The position numbers were made by a program, and so were the translations under genes. From Patulibacter sp040675535 (GTDB taxonomy: Bacteria; Actinomycetota; Thermoleophilia; Solirubrobacterales; Solirubrobacteraceae), in assembly GCF_040675535.1 (NCBI RefSeq), contig NZ_JBFAPC010000020.1, positions 1 through 49,958 of the forward strand: a stretch of DNA of 49,958 bases, read 5' to 3'. This document shows, one piece after another, positions 24,779 through 33,329 of this stretch (within the stretch, counting starts at the first letter, position 1; every line of letters starts with the position of its first letter). The notes under the pieces are model-generated. The model was not told the DNA's origin and did not search any database. It saw only the letters and a list, made by a program, of their open reading frames with translations.

Positions 24779-25206
24779 TCAGCGGTAGTCGTCCTGATCC
24801 AGCGCGGCAAGTGCGTCGAGCGCCGCCTTCCGCGGGACTCGGCGCGCATCGTGGAACCGCGACACCTCGCTGGCCCGCACGCGCCGGTGCGTTCCGACCC
24901 GTTCGAACGCGACCTCGCCGTCGTCGAGCAGCTTGAGGAGGTGCGTCCGGCTCACGTCGAGCGCGACCGCGGCTAGGCGGGTCGTCATGAGCGGGTCACC
25001 CAGGGCGAGGGTGACCTCGCCGCCCGCGGCGAGCGCGTCGACGACCTGCCGCAGGGCGAGGAAGATGCTCGGGGGGATGGCCAGGCGCTCGCCGTCCGGG
25101 ACACCAGCTCGGCCGCAGCGGAGTCGTCCAGCGACGCCGCGAGGCGCTGGACCTGCTTGAGCTCCTGCGGTTCGGCGCTGACGGGGACGGTGGTGCCGGA
25201 AGACAC
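24779..25206 (-). pseudogene. Frameshifted HTH (excisionase-type) antitoxin
   Basis: Two frames together make one antitoxin of about 140 residues. The N terminus from GTG 25206 reads MSSGTTVPVSAEPQELKQVQ to DDSAAAELV. After a one-base shift near 25103, the next frame continues PDGERLAIPPSIFLALRQVV, then LMTTRLAAVALDVSRTHLLK and HRRVRASEVSRF, an excisionase-like winged HTH. The two parts meet exactly where a Val-Pro-Asp-Gly junction is expected in the family. A deletion of one base in GAGCTGGT-GTCCCGGAC explains the break. A sequencing error would look the same. The paired toxin (24392-24739) is truncated, supporting real decay. Confidence 0.7.
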
Positions 25207-25408
25207 GATGGATCCTGTTCCTTGGACGGGGTCGGGTCGCTCGACGCCGTCCGATCAGGGAACCATATGCGCAGAGTCGGCGATCAAGTGCCACAAGTGC
25301 CACGCCGCTTCGGCCTCGTCCGACGACCGGGGGACCAGGCATCTCTCGCCGTGCTGGCAACGGCATCGGTCTGTGCGGCGGCTTACGACGACGGCATCGC
25401 CCTGTCGA

Positions 25409-25810
25409 TCAGAGCGACCGGATCTCGTGTCCCGTCTTCTGCAGCACCATGGCCTGCGGCCCGGACGCAGCGAGCATGGCGCTGACGGCCGGCCAGCTGA
25501 CGGCGAAGCAGCGGAACTTCTCCCACATCGGGAAGTCCGCCCGACTCAGCGCGAAGAGCGTCCCGCCGGCGGCCTTCAGCACTTCACGCTCAGGGCCCTG
25601 CTGCAGGATCGACTTGTCCTGCGTGAGGATCGCCCACCCTCGGGCCACCGCGTCCTCGATCCACCACTCGTCGCCCTCCTGGGCGATCTGCATCGCCGGA
25701 TGGACGTCATGCTGGAAATGCGCAGTGATGCCGTGAGATCCGGTGAAGATGCTGATCGCGTCAGTGACCCGGCGACCGACGCCGTTCTCGACGTAGAGGT
25801 CGGTGATCAC
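25409..25810 (-). CDS. PIN-like toxin (VapC45/DUF5615-like)
   Basis: A 133-residue protein. The GTG start at 25808-25810 overlaps the stop of the upstream gene (GTGA), so the two are translationally coupled. ITDLYVENGVGRRVTDAIS and EGDEWWIEDAVARGWAILTQDKSIL form the acidic-cluster core of PIN-like toxins, in which a strand-WxxLTxDK segment follows a Glu/Asp pair. ILTQDKSIL is the typical phrase. The family is thought to cleave RNA. The C terminus ends QKTGHEIRSL. It is intact, in contrast to the broken toxin-antitoxin pair 600 bases away. Confidence 0.7.
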   Translation of the reverse strand: MITDLYVENGVGRRVTDAISIFTGSHGITAHFQHDVHPAMQIAQEGDEWWIEDAVARGWAILTQDKSILQQGPEREVLKAAGGTLFALSRADFPMWEKFRCFAVSWPAVSAMLAASGPQAMVLQKTGHEIRSL

Positions 25811-26505
25811 GCAGCGGCGTGCTGCAGGGCGGCCTCGACCTCGGCCGTCGACGCACCCGTGTCGTAGGCGATCTCGTCGACGCCGAGGCCCTCGGAAGCA
25901 CGGGAGACGATGGCGTCGATCCGCACCGCGGTCTCGGCGGTGACCGGCCGTCCCGCCGCGAGGCGCGAGTCGATGACGATCGGGACGTCGCGTGAGACGA
26001 CCCACCAGCGCTGCGCGAGCTCCGACGCGTAGTCGATGTTCGCGGTGGCCTGTGAGACGACGTCCTCGATCGTGGTCTGCCCGGCTCGGGTGGCGTTCAC
26101 GAGCAGATCGTCGTGCTCTTCGGAGAACCGCGTGAACAGCTCGCCGCCGTGGACCTTGAAGTCGACCGTCAGCAGCGGCCGATCGACCTGGAGTTCGACG
26201 GCGCAGTAGTCGAGGGCCTTCCGGATCGACTGCAGCGCCGCGTCGTCGCGATAGCGGACGAGCATCTGCAGCTCGAGCAGGTTGAGAAACGAGAGCGGGA
26301 GCGACTCCGGGGTCCCGTCCATGCGGATCAGCGGCGGGTCGATGACCGTCGCGCCCTGATGGCGGCGAGTGTGCCCCGCCGTCCAGCGCTTCACGGTGCT
26401 CCCCGGCCGTCCGACCAGCTGTCCGGCGGCGGTGAAGGAGTAGCGCGGCGTCTTGGCCCGCTGTTCGATGCGTTCATCCACCCTGACCCGAGTGTAGAGC
26501 GGCAT
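25807..26505 (-). CDS. HTH-DUF433 antitoxin (VapB45-like)
   Basis: A 232-residue protein from ATG 26505. An N-terminal MerR-like HTH (PRYSFTAAGQLVGRPGSTVKRW, about 19-40), a central region of about 120 residues, and a C-terminal DUF433 domain (about 170-228: VPIVIDSRLAAGRPVTAETA, then GLGVDEIAYDTG and AEVEAALQ) are visible. This two-domain build, immediately upstream of a PIN-like gene with a GTGA overlap, is the layout of antitoxins that neutralise VapC45-type toxins and repress their operon. It is divergent from the large DUF4011 helicase gene, with 218 bases for both promoters. Confidence 0.72.
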   Translation of the reverse strand: MPLYTRVRVDERIEQRAKTPRYSFTAAGQLVGRPGSTVKRWTAGHTRRHQGATVIDPPLIRMDGTPESLPLSFLNLLELQMLVRYRDDAALQSIRKALDYCAVELQVDRPLLTVDFKVHGGELFTRFSEEHDDLLVNATRAGQTTIEDVVSQATANIDYASELAQRWWVVSRDVPIVIDSRLAAGRPVTAETAVRIDAIVSRASEGLGVDEIAYDTGASTAEVEAALQHAAA

Positions 26506-26723
26506 TTCGCTGCCGCGGCACTCGCCACAGATTCGGCGCAGAGCCCCGATCTCCCGCGCGGACTCACTGCGACCCGTGGCCCGGACCCCGAGACCCTGCG
26601 CATCCCCCCCCATCCGCCGACGGCCCTTGAGTTCGGCGTCAGATCAGACGATGCTCGACCGACCGTCCCTTTGAGCCCGCCACCGCCCGGCGCCTCGAAC
26701 CCGTTCCCCAGGAGCCTGCAGCC

Positions 26724-29700
26724 ATGGACCACGAGCCCCTCTGGGCCCGCCACCACGTCGCCGTCGACGGCCTTGAGGTCGAGGTCCTGACGCAGCCTGC
26801 CGTCAACCTGGCGCTCGTCCACAACCGGGTGCCGCTGGTGCAGTCCGTGCTGGTCCGCAACGTGGGGGAGCACCCGCAGGTCGACGTCACCGTGACCGTG
26901 TCGCTGCACGGGCAGGGGATCGAGCTGTCGGACCCATGGGTCCGCACGATCGACGGGGAGCTGACGCCCGGTCAGGAGCTGGCCTGGAGCGACTTCGGCG
27001 CCGTCCATCCGTCCCACGAGCACCTGGCCGGCCTGAACGAGAGCCATCCCGCGACGCTGCGGGTCGTCGCCTCGCGGACCTGGGGCGACGACGTCGAACT
27101 CGCGATCCCGGTCGACGTCCTGGCCGCCAACGAGTGGTTCAACGCACCGATCTTCTTCTCGTCGCTCGCGGCGTTCGTCCAGCCCAACACGCGCGCCGTG
27201 AACGCGGTCCTGGACACGGCCGCCGAGATCCTTCGCAAGGAGACGAAGGACTCGAGCCTCGGCGGCTACCAGAAGGGCCCCGAGCGGGCCGCCCAGATCG
27301 CGGCGGCGATCTACGCCGCGCTGCACCGGCGGGGCGTCCGCTACATCGACCCGCCGGCCTCGTTCGAGGACTCCGGCCAGAAGGTCCGGACGACCGCCCA
27401 GGTCCTCGACGACCGTTTCGGCACCTGCATCGACCTGGCCGTCTCCTACGCCGCGTGCCTCGAACAGGCCGGCCTGTATCCCGTGGTCTGGCTCGTGAAG
27501 GGGCATGCGTTCGCGGGCTTCGTGCGCGACGGCGAGGGCGGGGGCCTGCCGCAGGCGGTGCTGACGGAGCCCAACCAGCTCGTGAACCTCGTCGAGTCCG
27601 GCGTCGTCGTCCCGCTCGAGGCCGCGTACTACAGCGACGAGCAGGACCACGGCTTCGCCGGGGCGGTCGCGATGGCGAAAGCCCGCTTCAGCGACCCCGA
27701 CGCCCTGCGCGGTCTGATCGCCGTCACGTCCGCCCGCCACGACGGCATCCGCCCGCTGCCGAGCCACGACGAGCTCGCCGAGATCGACGCGCCGACGGAG
27801 GCGAAGCCGGCGGCCGCCGCCGCGAACCCGCTCGACCTGCCGCCCGAGCTGCGGACCGCCCACACGGGCGACAACGTCCTGCTCGACGTCAGCGACGACG
27901 CCCCGCCGCGCGTCGTGAAGTGGAAGCGCTCCCTTCTCGACCTCAGCACCCGAAACCGCCTCCTGAACCTGCGGCCGTCCGCACAGGTCCTGGACCTCCA
28001 CGTCCCGGCCGGCGCACTCCCGCTGCTCGACGACCTGGTCCACGCGGGAAAGACCATCCGGCTGCGCCCGCAGGACTCCCTGAGCGACGTCCACCAGCTG
28101 CAGGGCGCCCGGCGTGCGCAGGATGTCGACGCCGAGGTGATCACCCGGCTGCTCCGCGAGGACCACACGATCCACGTCGCGGTCACCCAGGCGAAGTACC
28201 AGAACGGCCTGCGCGGTCTCAGTCGCGCCGCCCGGACGATGTTCGAGGAGACCGGCAACTCGAACCTCTACCTGACCTTCGGCGCGCTGGTCCACAAGAC
28301 CACCGGCGGCAAGGAGGCCCGAGCCCCGCTGTTCCTCATCCCCGCCCGGATCGAGGGCGGCAGCGGTCGGAGCGAGTTCCGCGTCACCGTCGACCCGTCC
28401 AACGTCGCGACCCCGAACCACTGCCTCGTCGAGTGGCTGCGGCTGAAGCACGAGGTCCGCATCGAAGCCCTCGAGCAGCCGCGGCTCGACGACAGCGGCA
28501 TCGACGTCGCCTACGCGCTCTCCGCGATCCGCGCCGCGTTGCTCGAGCACGCGCTCGACTTCCGGATCGACGAGGTCGCGAGCCTCGCGATCTGCCAATT
28601 CAGCACCTTCGGGATGTGGCAGGACCTCGAGCGCTCGTGGGACGTCCTCCAGCGCAGCCCGATCGTGCAGCACCTCGCGCTGCACGCCGGCGACTCGTTC
28701 CAGGACCCGGCGGGCGACGGCGTCGACATCGCGCTGCAGGAGGTCGACGAGACCGAGGTGGCGGTGCCGATCCCCGCCGACGGGTCGCAGCTGCGCGCCG
28801 TCGCGCTGGCCGCCGCCGGCCGGACGTTCGTCCTCGAGGGACCGCCCGGCACCGGCAAGTCACAGACGATCACCAACCTGATCGCCCACGCGCTGGACCG
28901 CGGCAAGAGCGTGCTCTTCGTCGCCGAGAAGCAGGCAGCGCTGGACGTCGTCAAGCGGCGCCTCTCGAAGGTCGGGCTCGAGCACTTCACGCTCGATCTC
29001 CACGGCAAGGACCAGCAGCCGGCACTGATCCGCCAGCAGCTCAAGCGCGCGATCGACAACGAGGCGAGCTACGAGCGGCGCGGGTGGGACGCGAAGCTCG
29101 CGACCTTCCGCGGCCGGCACGCGCCCCTGGCGGAGTACCCCGACAAGGTCCACGCGAAGAACGGCCTCGGCTACTCGCTGTGGGGCGCCGTCGAGGGGCT
29201 CCGGCAGTTCGGCGAGGGACCGTCGGCCCCGGTGCCGGCGTCGTTCGTGCTCGACCCGCCGATCGCCGACGAGGAGGTCCGCGGCGCGCTGCAGAACTTC
29301 GCGCGGTCGTCGCGCGCGACGCGGCTGGCGGCGGGCCACCCGTGGGCGCTGGTCGGCCGGGTCCCTGATGACCTCGACGCCGCGGCGGCGCGCACCGCGA
29401 TCGCCGCGCTCGCGTCCGCGCTTCAGGAGCTCGAAGCCGACGCGGACGGGCAGCGCCTGGCCGGCCTGGTCGGCTCGCCCCGCGAGCTCGCGACGATCCT
29501 CCCGCAGATCCGCGAGCGGCTCGACCACGAGGCGTTCGGGTCCGCCGAGCTCCAGCGGGTCCGCGCTCCCGCCTGGCGCACGGCCCGCGCGGGCCTCGTC
29601 GACGAGCTGGTCCGCTTCCAGGAGCAGCACGCGACGGTGCTCCAGCTCTTCACGCCGACGTTCCTCGAGGACGGCGACCTCGCCGGGCTGGCCGGCTTGG

Positions 29701-32700
29701 CGGACGAGGCGCAGAAGGGGCTGTTCGGCAAGAAGAAGCGGGCCGAGCGGTTCGACCAGGCCGTCGCCAGCCTGCTGCTGCCGGGGAAGGACCTCGATCC
29801 GGAGCAGGTCGACGGCCTCGTCCTGGCGGTCTCCGGTGCGCGCGACCACGCCAAGCGCCTGACCACGGAGGCGCGGGACCTCCTGCGCGACGCGACCCCG
29901 AGCCACTGGACGCCGCTGCGCCCGGACGCCCTGGCGCGCCTCACCACCGCGCTCGACGACATCGACCGCGCCGTGGCCTTCGCCGACGCGCACCCGGACC
30001 TCTGGGTCCGCCTGGAGGAGCACGGCGCCGCGAACGCGTCGTCCGTCCGCACGCTCGAGACCGTGGCGGCGGCGACGGACCGGTGGCTGGCGCTGCTCGG
30101 CACCGACGACGCCGACCTGACCCGCTGGACCAGAGACCGCGCGTGGACGGACGCGTTGCGCGACGACCTCGCCCACTGGTCGGCCGAGGTCGCGGACGGG
30201 GGCGACGTCCCGATCCGCCGCTGGGCGCAGATGGTCGCCTTCCTCGATCCGCTCCGCGACGCGGGACTGGACGAGTTTCGCGAGGCGCTGCTGACGGCGA
30301 GCCTGCCGGCGGAGGAGGCCGAGGTCGCGTTCCTGCGCGGATCGGCCACGGCATCCGTCCGCGAGCGCCGCGCCGTCGGCGGGCTCGACGTCTTCGACGC
30401 GGCGCTGCGGGGCGGCGAGATCGAGGACTTCGCGACCGCCGCGTCGGCACTGCGCGAGGAGCAGACCGTCGCCCTGCCGGCCGCATTGATCGAGCGCCGG
30501 TCGTACCAGGCCGGTCGCCTGGCGGGCCCGGTCGGCGAGCTGCGCCGGCAGCTGGACGCGAAGCGCAAGGGCGCGACGTTCCGGCAGCTGATCGAGCGCT
30601 ACGGCGAGGAGATCCTCGAGGCCACCCCGTGCTTCTTCGTCAGCCCGACGTCGCTCGCGCAGTTCGTCCCGCCCGGCTCGGTGACCTTCGACCTGGTCGT
30701 CTTCGACGAGGCGTCGCAGGTGACCGTCCCGCAGGCCATCGGTGCGTTGGGCCGCGGCCGCTCCGCCGTCATCGTCGGCGATTCGCAGCAGATGCCGCCG
30801 ACGTCGGTCGGCAAGGTCTCGATGACCGGCGCGGGGGAGGAGGACGAGGAGGACGCGCCGCCGGAGGATCTCGAGAGCATCCTCACCGAGTGCGTCGAGT
30901 CCGGCCTGCCGCGGCTGTGGCTGTCGTGGCACTACCGCAGCCAGGACGAGTCGCTGATCGCGTTCTCGAACCAGCACTACTACGAGGGCAACCTCGCGAG
31001 CCTGCCGTCGCCGGGCGGCGACCCGACCGCCGGCGTCGAGCTCCGGCGCGTGCAGGGCCAGTTCGACCGCGAGAGCACGGGCGGCGACCTGCGCACCAAC
31101 CGCGTCGAGGCCGAGGCGATCGTCGCCGAGATCCGCGAGCGGGTGGCCGATCCGGCCCTCGCCGGCCAGAGCATCGGCGTCGTCACGTTCAACGCGCAGC
31201 AGCAGACGCTGGTCCAGAACCTGCTCGACGATTGCGGCGATCCGCTCGTCGCCGCCCAGCTGCGCCCCGACGCGACCGAGGGGATCTTCGTCAAGAACCT
31301 GGAGAACGTCCAGGGCGACGAGCGCGACGTGATCCTCTTCTCGACCGCGTTCTCGAAGCGGCCCGAGGGCGGCCCCCTCCCGATGAACTTCGGCCCGATC
31401 ACGAACCAGGGCGGCGAGAAGCGCCTGAACGTCGCGGTCACCCGCGCCCGCCGCAAGGTCGTCCTCTTCACCTCCTTCGACCCCGCCGACATCGACCTGG
31501 CGCGCACCTCCTCCCGCGGCATGGCCCACCTGCGCGCCTACCTCGAGATGGCGGTGGGCGGCGCCACCCCGACCGCGTCCCACCACCGCGCCCTGGTCGG
31601 CCGCGACGAGATCGGCGAGCACATCGCCGAGGCACTGCGGGGCCGCGGCTACGAGGTCGAGGCGAACTACGGGCTGTCGGACTTCTCGCTGGACCTGGTG
31701 GTGCGGGAGGCCGACGTCGACCGCTGGCAGGCGGCGATCGTCCTCGACGGCCCGGGCTGGGCGAAGCGCCCGACGGTGGCGGACCGCGACCTGACTCCGG
31801 GACTGCTCGAGCTCCTGATGGGCTGGGGCTCGTCGCTGCGCGTCTGGCTGCCGGAGTGGCTGGACGACCCGGAGGGCGTGCTCGACCGGGTCGACGAGGC
31901 GATCGCGGCCGCGAAGGCGCGGGCCGACGAGGAGCGCCTGCGGCTGGAGGAGGCCGCCGCCGAGCAGGAGCGCCTGATGGACGAGGCGCGCCGGCGGGCC
32001 GAGGAGGAGGCTGCGGCGGGCGACGAGGACGAGGACCTCGACGACGAGAACCCGGTCGAGCTCGAGACCTATGTGCCGGCGAACGATTCCGCGGAGGTCG
32101 GAGACCTCGACCCGCATGTGCCCGAAGTCGCCCCTGAGCCCGACGAACCGGAGGAGTCGGCTCGCCAGACCGATGTGGTCTACGCCTCGAGCCTCGCGGC
32201 ACCGCCGGCGGTCTCGCCGGCGATCGAGGGAGACCCGCTGACGATGGCAAGCCCGGTGGTGCGCGACTGGACCGCCCGCGGCGAGGAGTACGTCGAGGAG
32301 CTCGCGACGCCGCTCGGCGAGCGCGCCGACCTGGACCGCACGAACTCGCGCAGCGTCCGCGCGACGATCACCGCGGCGGCCCGCCGAACGGTCGAACAGG
32401 AGGGCCCGATCGCCACCGAACGCCTGGCCCGCTCGATCGCCCGCCGCTTCGGCTTCGACCGCGTCCCGGGCGTCCGCCAGCGCTTCATCCTGGACCTCGT
32501 CCCGCCGGACCTCATCCACCCCTCCGACCTGGGCGACTTCGTCTGGCCGACCCAGCTCGACCCGACCACCTGGCGCGGCTACCGCACCACCCCGGCCGAC
32601 CTCGCCCGCCCCCTCTCGGACATCGCACCGGAGGAGATCGTCAACGCGATGGCGGCGGTCTGCGCCCGCTCGCCGATCCGGGACGACGAGCAGCTGTTTC

Positions 32701-32834
32701 GGGAAACGCTGGCGGTGTTCGGGCAGAAACGTCTGACGACCACGAGCCAGTCGCGGCTGGAGCGGTGCCGAGACCTGGGCCTGTCGACTAGCAGGCTGAT
32801 GCACGATGGCGACCGGTTTCGGCCTGGCGCCTGA
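26724..32834 (+). CDS. DUF4011-SF1 helicase-Vsr-like nuclease-DUF3320 protein (Hhe-type defence)
   Basis: A 2036-residue protein. Order: N-terminal beta region; a transglutaminase-like segment (about 225-270, DDRFGTCIDLAVSYA and LVKGHAFAGF); DUF4011 opening at WKRSLLDLSTRNRLLNLRP (about 398-416); Walker A EGPPGTGKSQTITNL (about 703-717); a long helical insert; Walker B LVVFDEASQVTVPQ (about 1323-1336) with VGDSQQMPP; helicase motif VQGDERDVILFS (about 1528); a Vsr/MTES_1575-like nuclease region (about 1640-1725, SDFSLDLVV then AAIVLDGPGW); an acidic coiled linker; and DUF3320 (about 1865-2036, VEQEGPIATERLARSIARRF). This matches the Hhe single-gene antiphage architecture. The usual Glu before the second Asp of the nuclease is Val here. 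ATG 26724 has CAGGAG at 26709-26714. Confidence 0.85.
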   Translation: MDHEPLWARHHVAVDGLEVEVLTQPAVNLALVHNRVPLVQSVLVRNVGEHPQVDVTVTVSLHGQGIELSDPWVRTIDGELTPGQELAWSDFGAVHPSHEHLAGLNESHPATLRVVASRTWGDDVELAIPVDVLAANEWFNAPIFFSSLAAFVQPNTRAVNAVLDTAAEILRKETKDSSLGGYQKGPERAAQIAAAIYAALHRRGVRYIDPPASFEDSGQKVRTTAQVLDDRFGTCIDLAVSYAACLEQAGLYPVVWLVKGHAFAGFVRDGEGGGLPQAVLTEPNQLVNLVESGVVVPLEAAYYSDEQDHGFAGAVAMAKARFSDPDALRGLIAVTSARHDGIRPLPSHDELAEIDAPTEAKPAAAAANPLDLPPELRTAHTGDNVLLDVSDDAPPRVVKWKRSLLDLSTRNRLLNLRPSAQVLDLHVPAGALPLLDDLVHAGKTIRLRPQDSLSDVHQLQGARRAQDVDAEVITRLLREDHTIHVAVTQAKYQNGLRGLSRAARTMFEETGNSNLYLTFGALVHKTTGGKEARAPLFLIPARIEGGSGRSEFRVTVDPSNVATPNHCLVEWLRLKHEVRIEALEQPRLDDSGIDVAYALSAIRAALLEHALDFRIDEVASLAICQFSTFGMWQDLERSWDVLQRSPIVQHLALHAGDSFQDPAGDGVDIALQEVDETEVAVPIPADGSQLRAVALAAAGRTFVLEGPPGTGKSQTITNLIAHALDRGKSVLFVAEKQAALDVVKRRLSKVGLEHFTLDLHGKDQQPALIRQQLKRAIDNEASYERRGWDAKLATFRGRHAPLAEYPDKVHAKNGLGYSLWGAVEGLRQFGEGPSAPVPASFVLDPPIADEEVRGALQNFARSSRATRLAAGHPWALVGRVPDDLDAAAARTAIAALASALQELEADADGQRLAGLVGSPRELATILPQIRERLDHEAFGSAELQRVRAPAWRTARAGLVDELVRFQEQHATVLQLFTPTFLEDGDLAGLAGLADEAQKGLFGKKKRAERFDQAVASLLLPGKDLDPEQVDGLVLAVSGARDHAKRLTTEARDLLRDATPSHWTPLRPDALARLTTALDDIDRAVAFADAHPDLWVRLEEHGAANASSVRTLETVAAATDRWLALLGTDDADLTRWTRDRAWTDALRDDLAHWSAEVADGGDVPIRRWAQMVAFLDPLRDAGLDEFREALLTASLPAEEAEVAFLRGSATASVRERRAVGGLDVFDAALRGGEIEDFATAASALREEQTVALPAALIERRSYQAGRLAGPVGELRRQLDAKRKGATFRQLIERYGEEILEATPCFFVSPTSLAQFVPPGSVTFDLVVFDEASQVTVPQAIGALGRGRSAVIVGDSQQMPPTSVGKVSMTGAGEEDEEDAPPEDLESILTECVESGLPRLWLSWHYRSQDESLIAFSNQHYYEGNLASLPSPGGDPTAGVELRRVQGQFDRESTGGDLRTNRVEAEAIVAEIRERVADPALAGQSIGVVTFNAQQQTLVQNLLDDCGDPLVAAQLRPDATEGIFVKNLENVQGDERDVILFSTAFSKRPEGGPLPMNFGPITNQGGEKRLNVAVTRARRKVVLFTSFDPADIDLARTSSRGMAHLRAYLEMAVGGATPTASHHRALVGRDEIGEHIAEALRGRGYEVEANYGLSDFSLDLVVREADVDRWQAAIVLDGPGWAKRPTVADRDLTPGLLELLMGWGSSLRVWLPEWLDDPEGVLDRVDEAIAAAKARADEERLRLEEAAAEQERLMDEARRRAEEEAAAGDEDEDLDDENPVELETYVPANDSAEVGDLDPHVPEVAPEPDEPEESARQTDVVYASSLAAPPAVSPAIEGDPLTMASPVVRDWTARGEEYVEELATPLGERADLDRTNSRSVRATITAAARRTVEQEGPIATERLARSIARRFGFDRVPGVRQRFILDLVPPDLIHPSDLGDFVWPTQLDPTTWRGYRTTPADLARPLSDIAPEEIVNAMAAVCARSPIRDDEQLFRETLAVFGQKRLTTTSQSRLERCRDLGLSTSRLMHDGDRFRPGA

Positions 32835-33152
32835 CCGGCCGAGCGCCGCGAGTGCGAAGCCGCCCTAGCACGAAGAGATTGACGATGACCGACACGACGA
32901 AGACGCAAGGGTCGAGCGGGATGAGCGCGGTTCTCTTTGGAATCGGTGGACGGCGCTGTCGGGAGGACGTTGGTGAACCACCTCTCGTCGGGGAGGCGCG
33001 CCATCTGAGTTCATCCGAGCGCGTGCCGGTCGACAAACGCGAGCCTTCACGACCGTCTCGGGCTCCAGGTCAGGACCGCTATGTGTCCGGAGTTCTAGTG
33101 GCGCCCATCCGATTTCGTCGTCACCGTCAGAACAGCGCGTAGGATCACGACC
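32835..33152. other. Gap between the Hhe-type gene and the defence operon
   Basis: No gene is supported. A minus-strand frame contains PLDPCVFVVSVIVNLFVLG, a hydrophobic stretch in a short ORF that runs into the DUF4011 gene, which I take as chance. TAGGAT at 33140-33145 is a possible -10 for the downstream operon. Base composition becomes visibly less G+C-rich across this gap. Confidence 0.4.
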
Positions 33153-33209
33153 GTGATGTGGAAGGGGCGTTGTCGCCCAGTAAGGCTCGTGCTAGGGAGT
33201 ACCAGGAGT

Positions 33210-33329
33210 ATGAACAGGGAGGGCCCATCGCCCGCCGAGATCGCGTCCCCGCAGCGGGCTGCGGCTCCGCGGTTGCAGCCGGGCAGAACAAGAGATCGGT
33301 CCGCACGAGAGACGGCTTTGGACATCTGA
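33210..33329 (+). CDS. Short ORF stop-start coupled to the SNF2 helicase gene
   Basis: The frame 33153-33329 is open. Within it, ATG 33210 has AGGGAG ten bases upstream and encodes a 39-residue peptide (MNREGPSPAEIASPQRAAAP then RLQPGRTRDRSARETALDI). Its TGA (33327-33329) overlaps the ATG of the helicase gene (TGATG), the same junction type used later in the operon at 47301-47305. A GTG start at 33153, seven bases after TAGGAT, would give 58 residues on a leaderless transcript. The peptide is basic and matches nothing I know; it may serve only to couple translation. Confidence 0.35.
   Translation: MNREGPSPAEIASPQRAAAPRLQPGRTRDRSARETALDI

Noticed and set aside
28860..32804. A 1314-codon minus-strand frame
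   Set aside because: It is antisense to the Hhe-type helicase, whose helicase motifs are on the plus strand; the minus product is Arg/Asp/Val-rich with no motif.
32788..33036. A small minus-strand membrane protein
   Set aside because: One hydrophobic stretch only, and the frame overlaps the 3' end of the Hhe gene; no ribosome-binding site.
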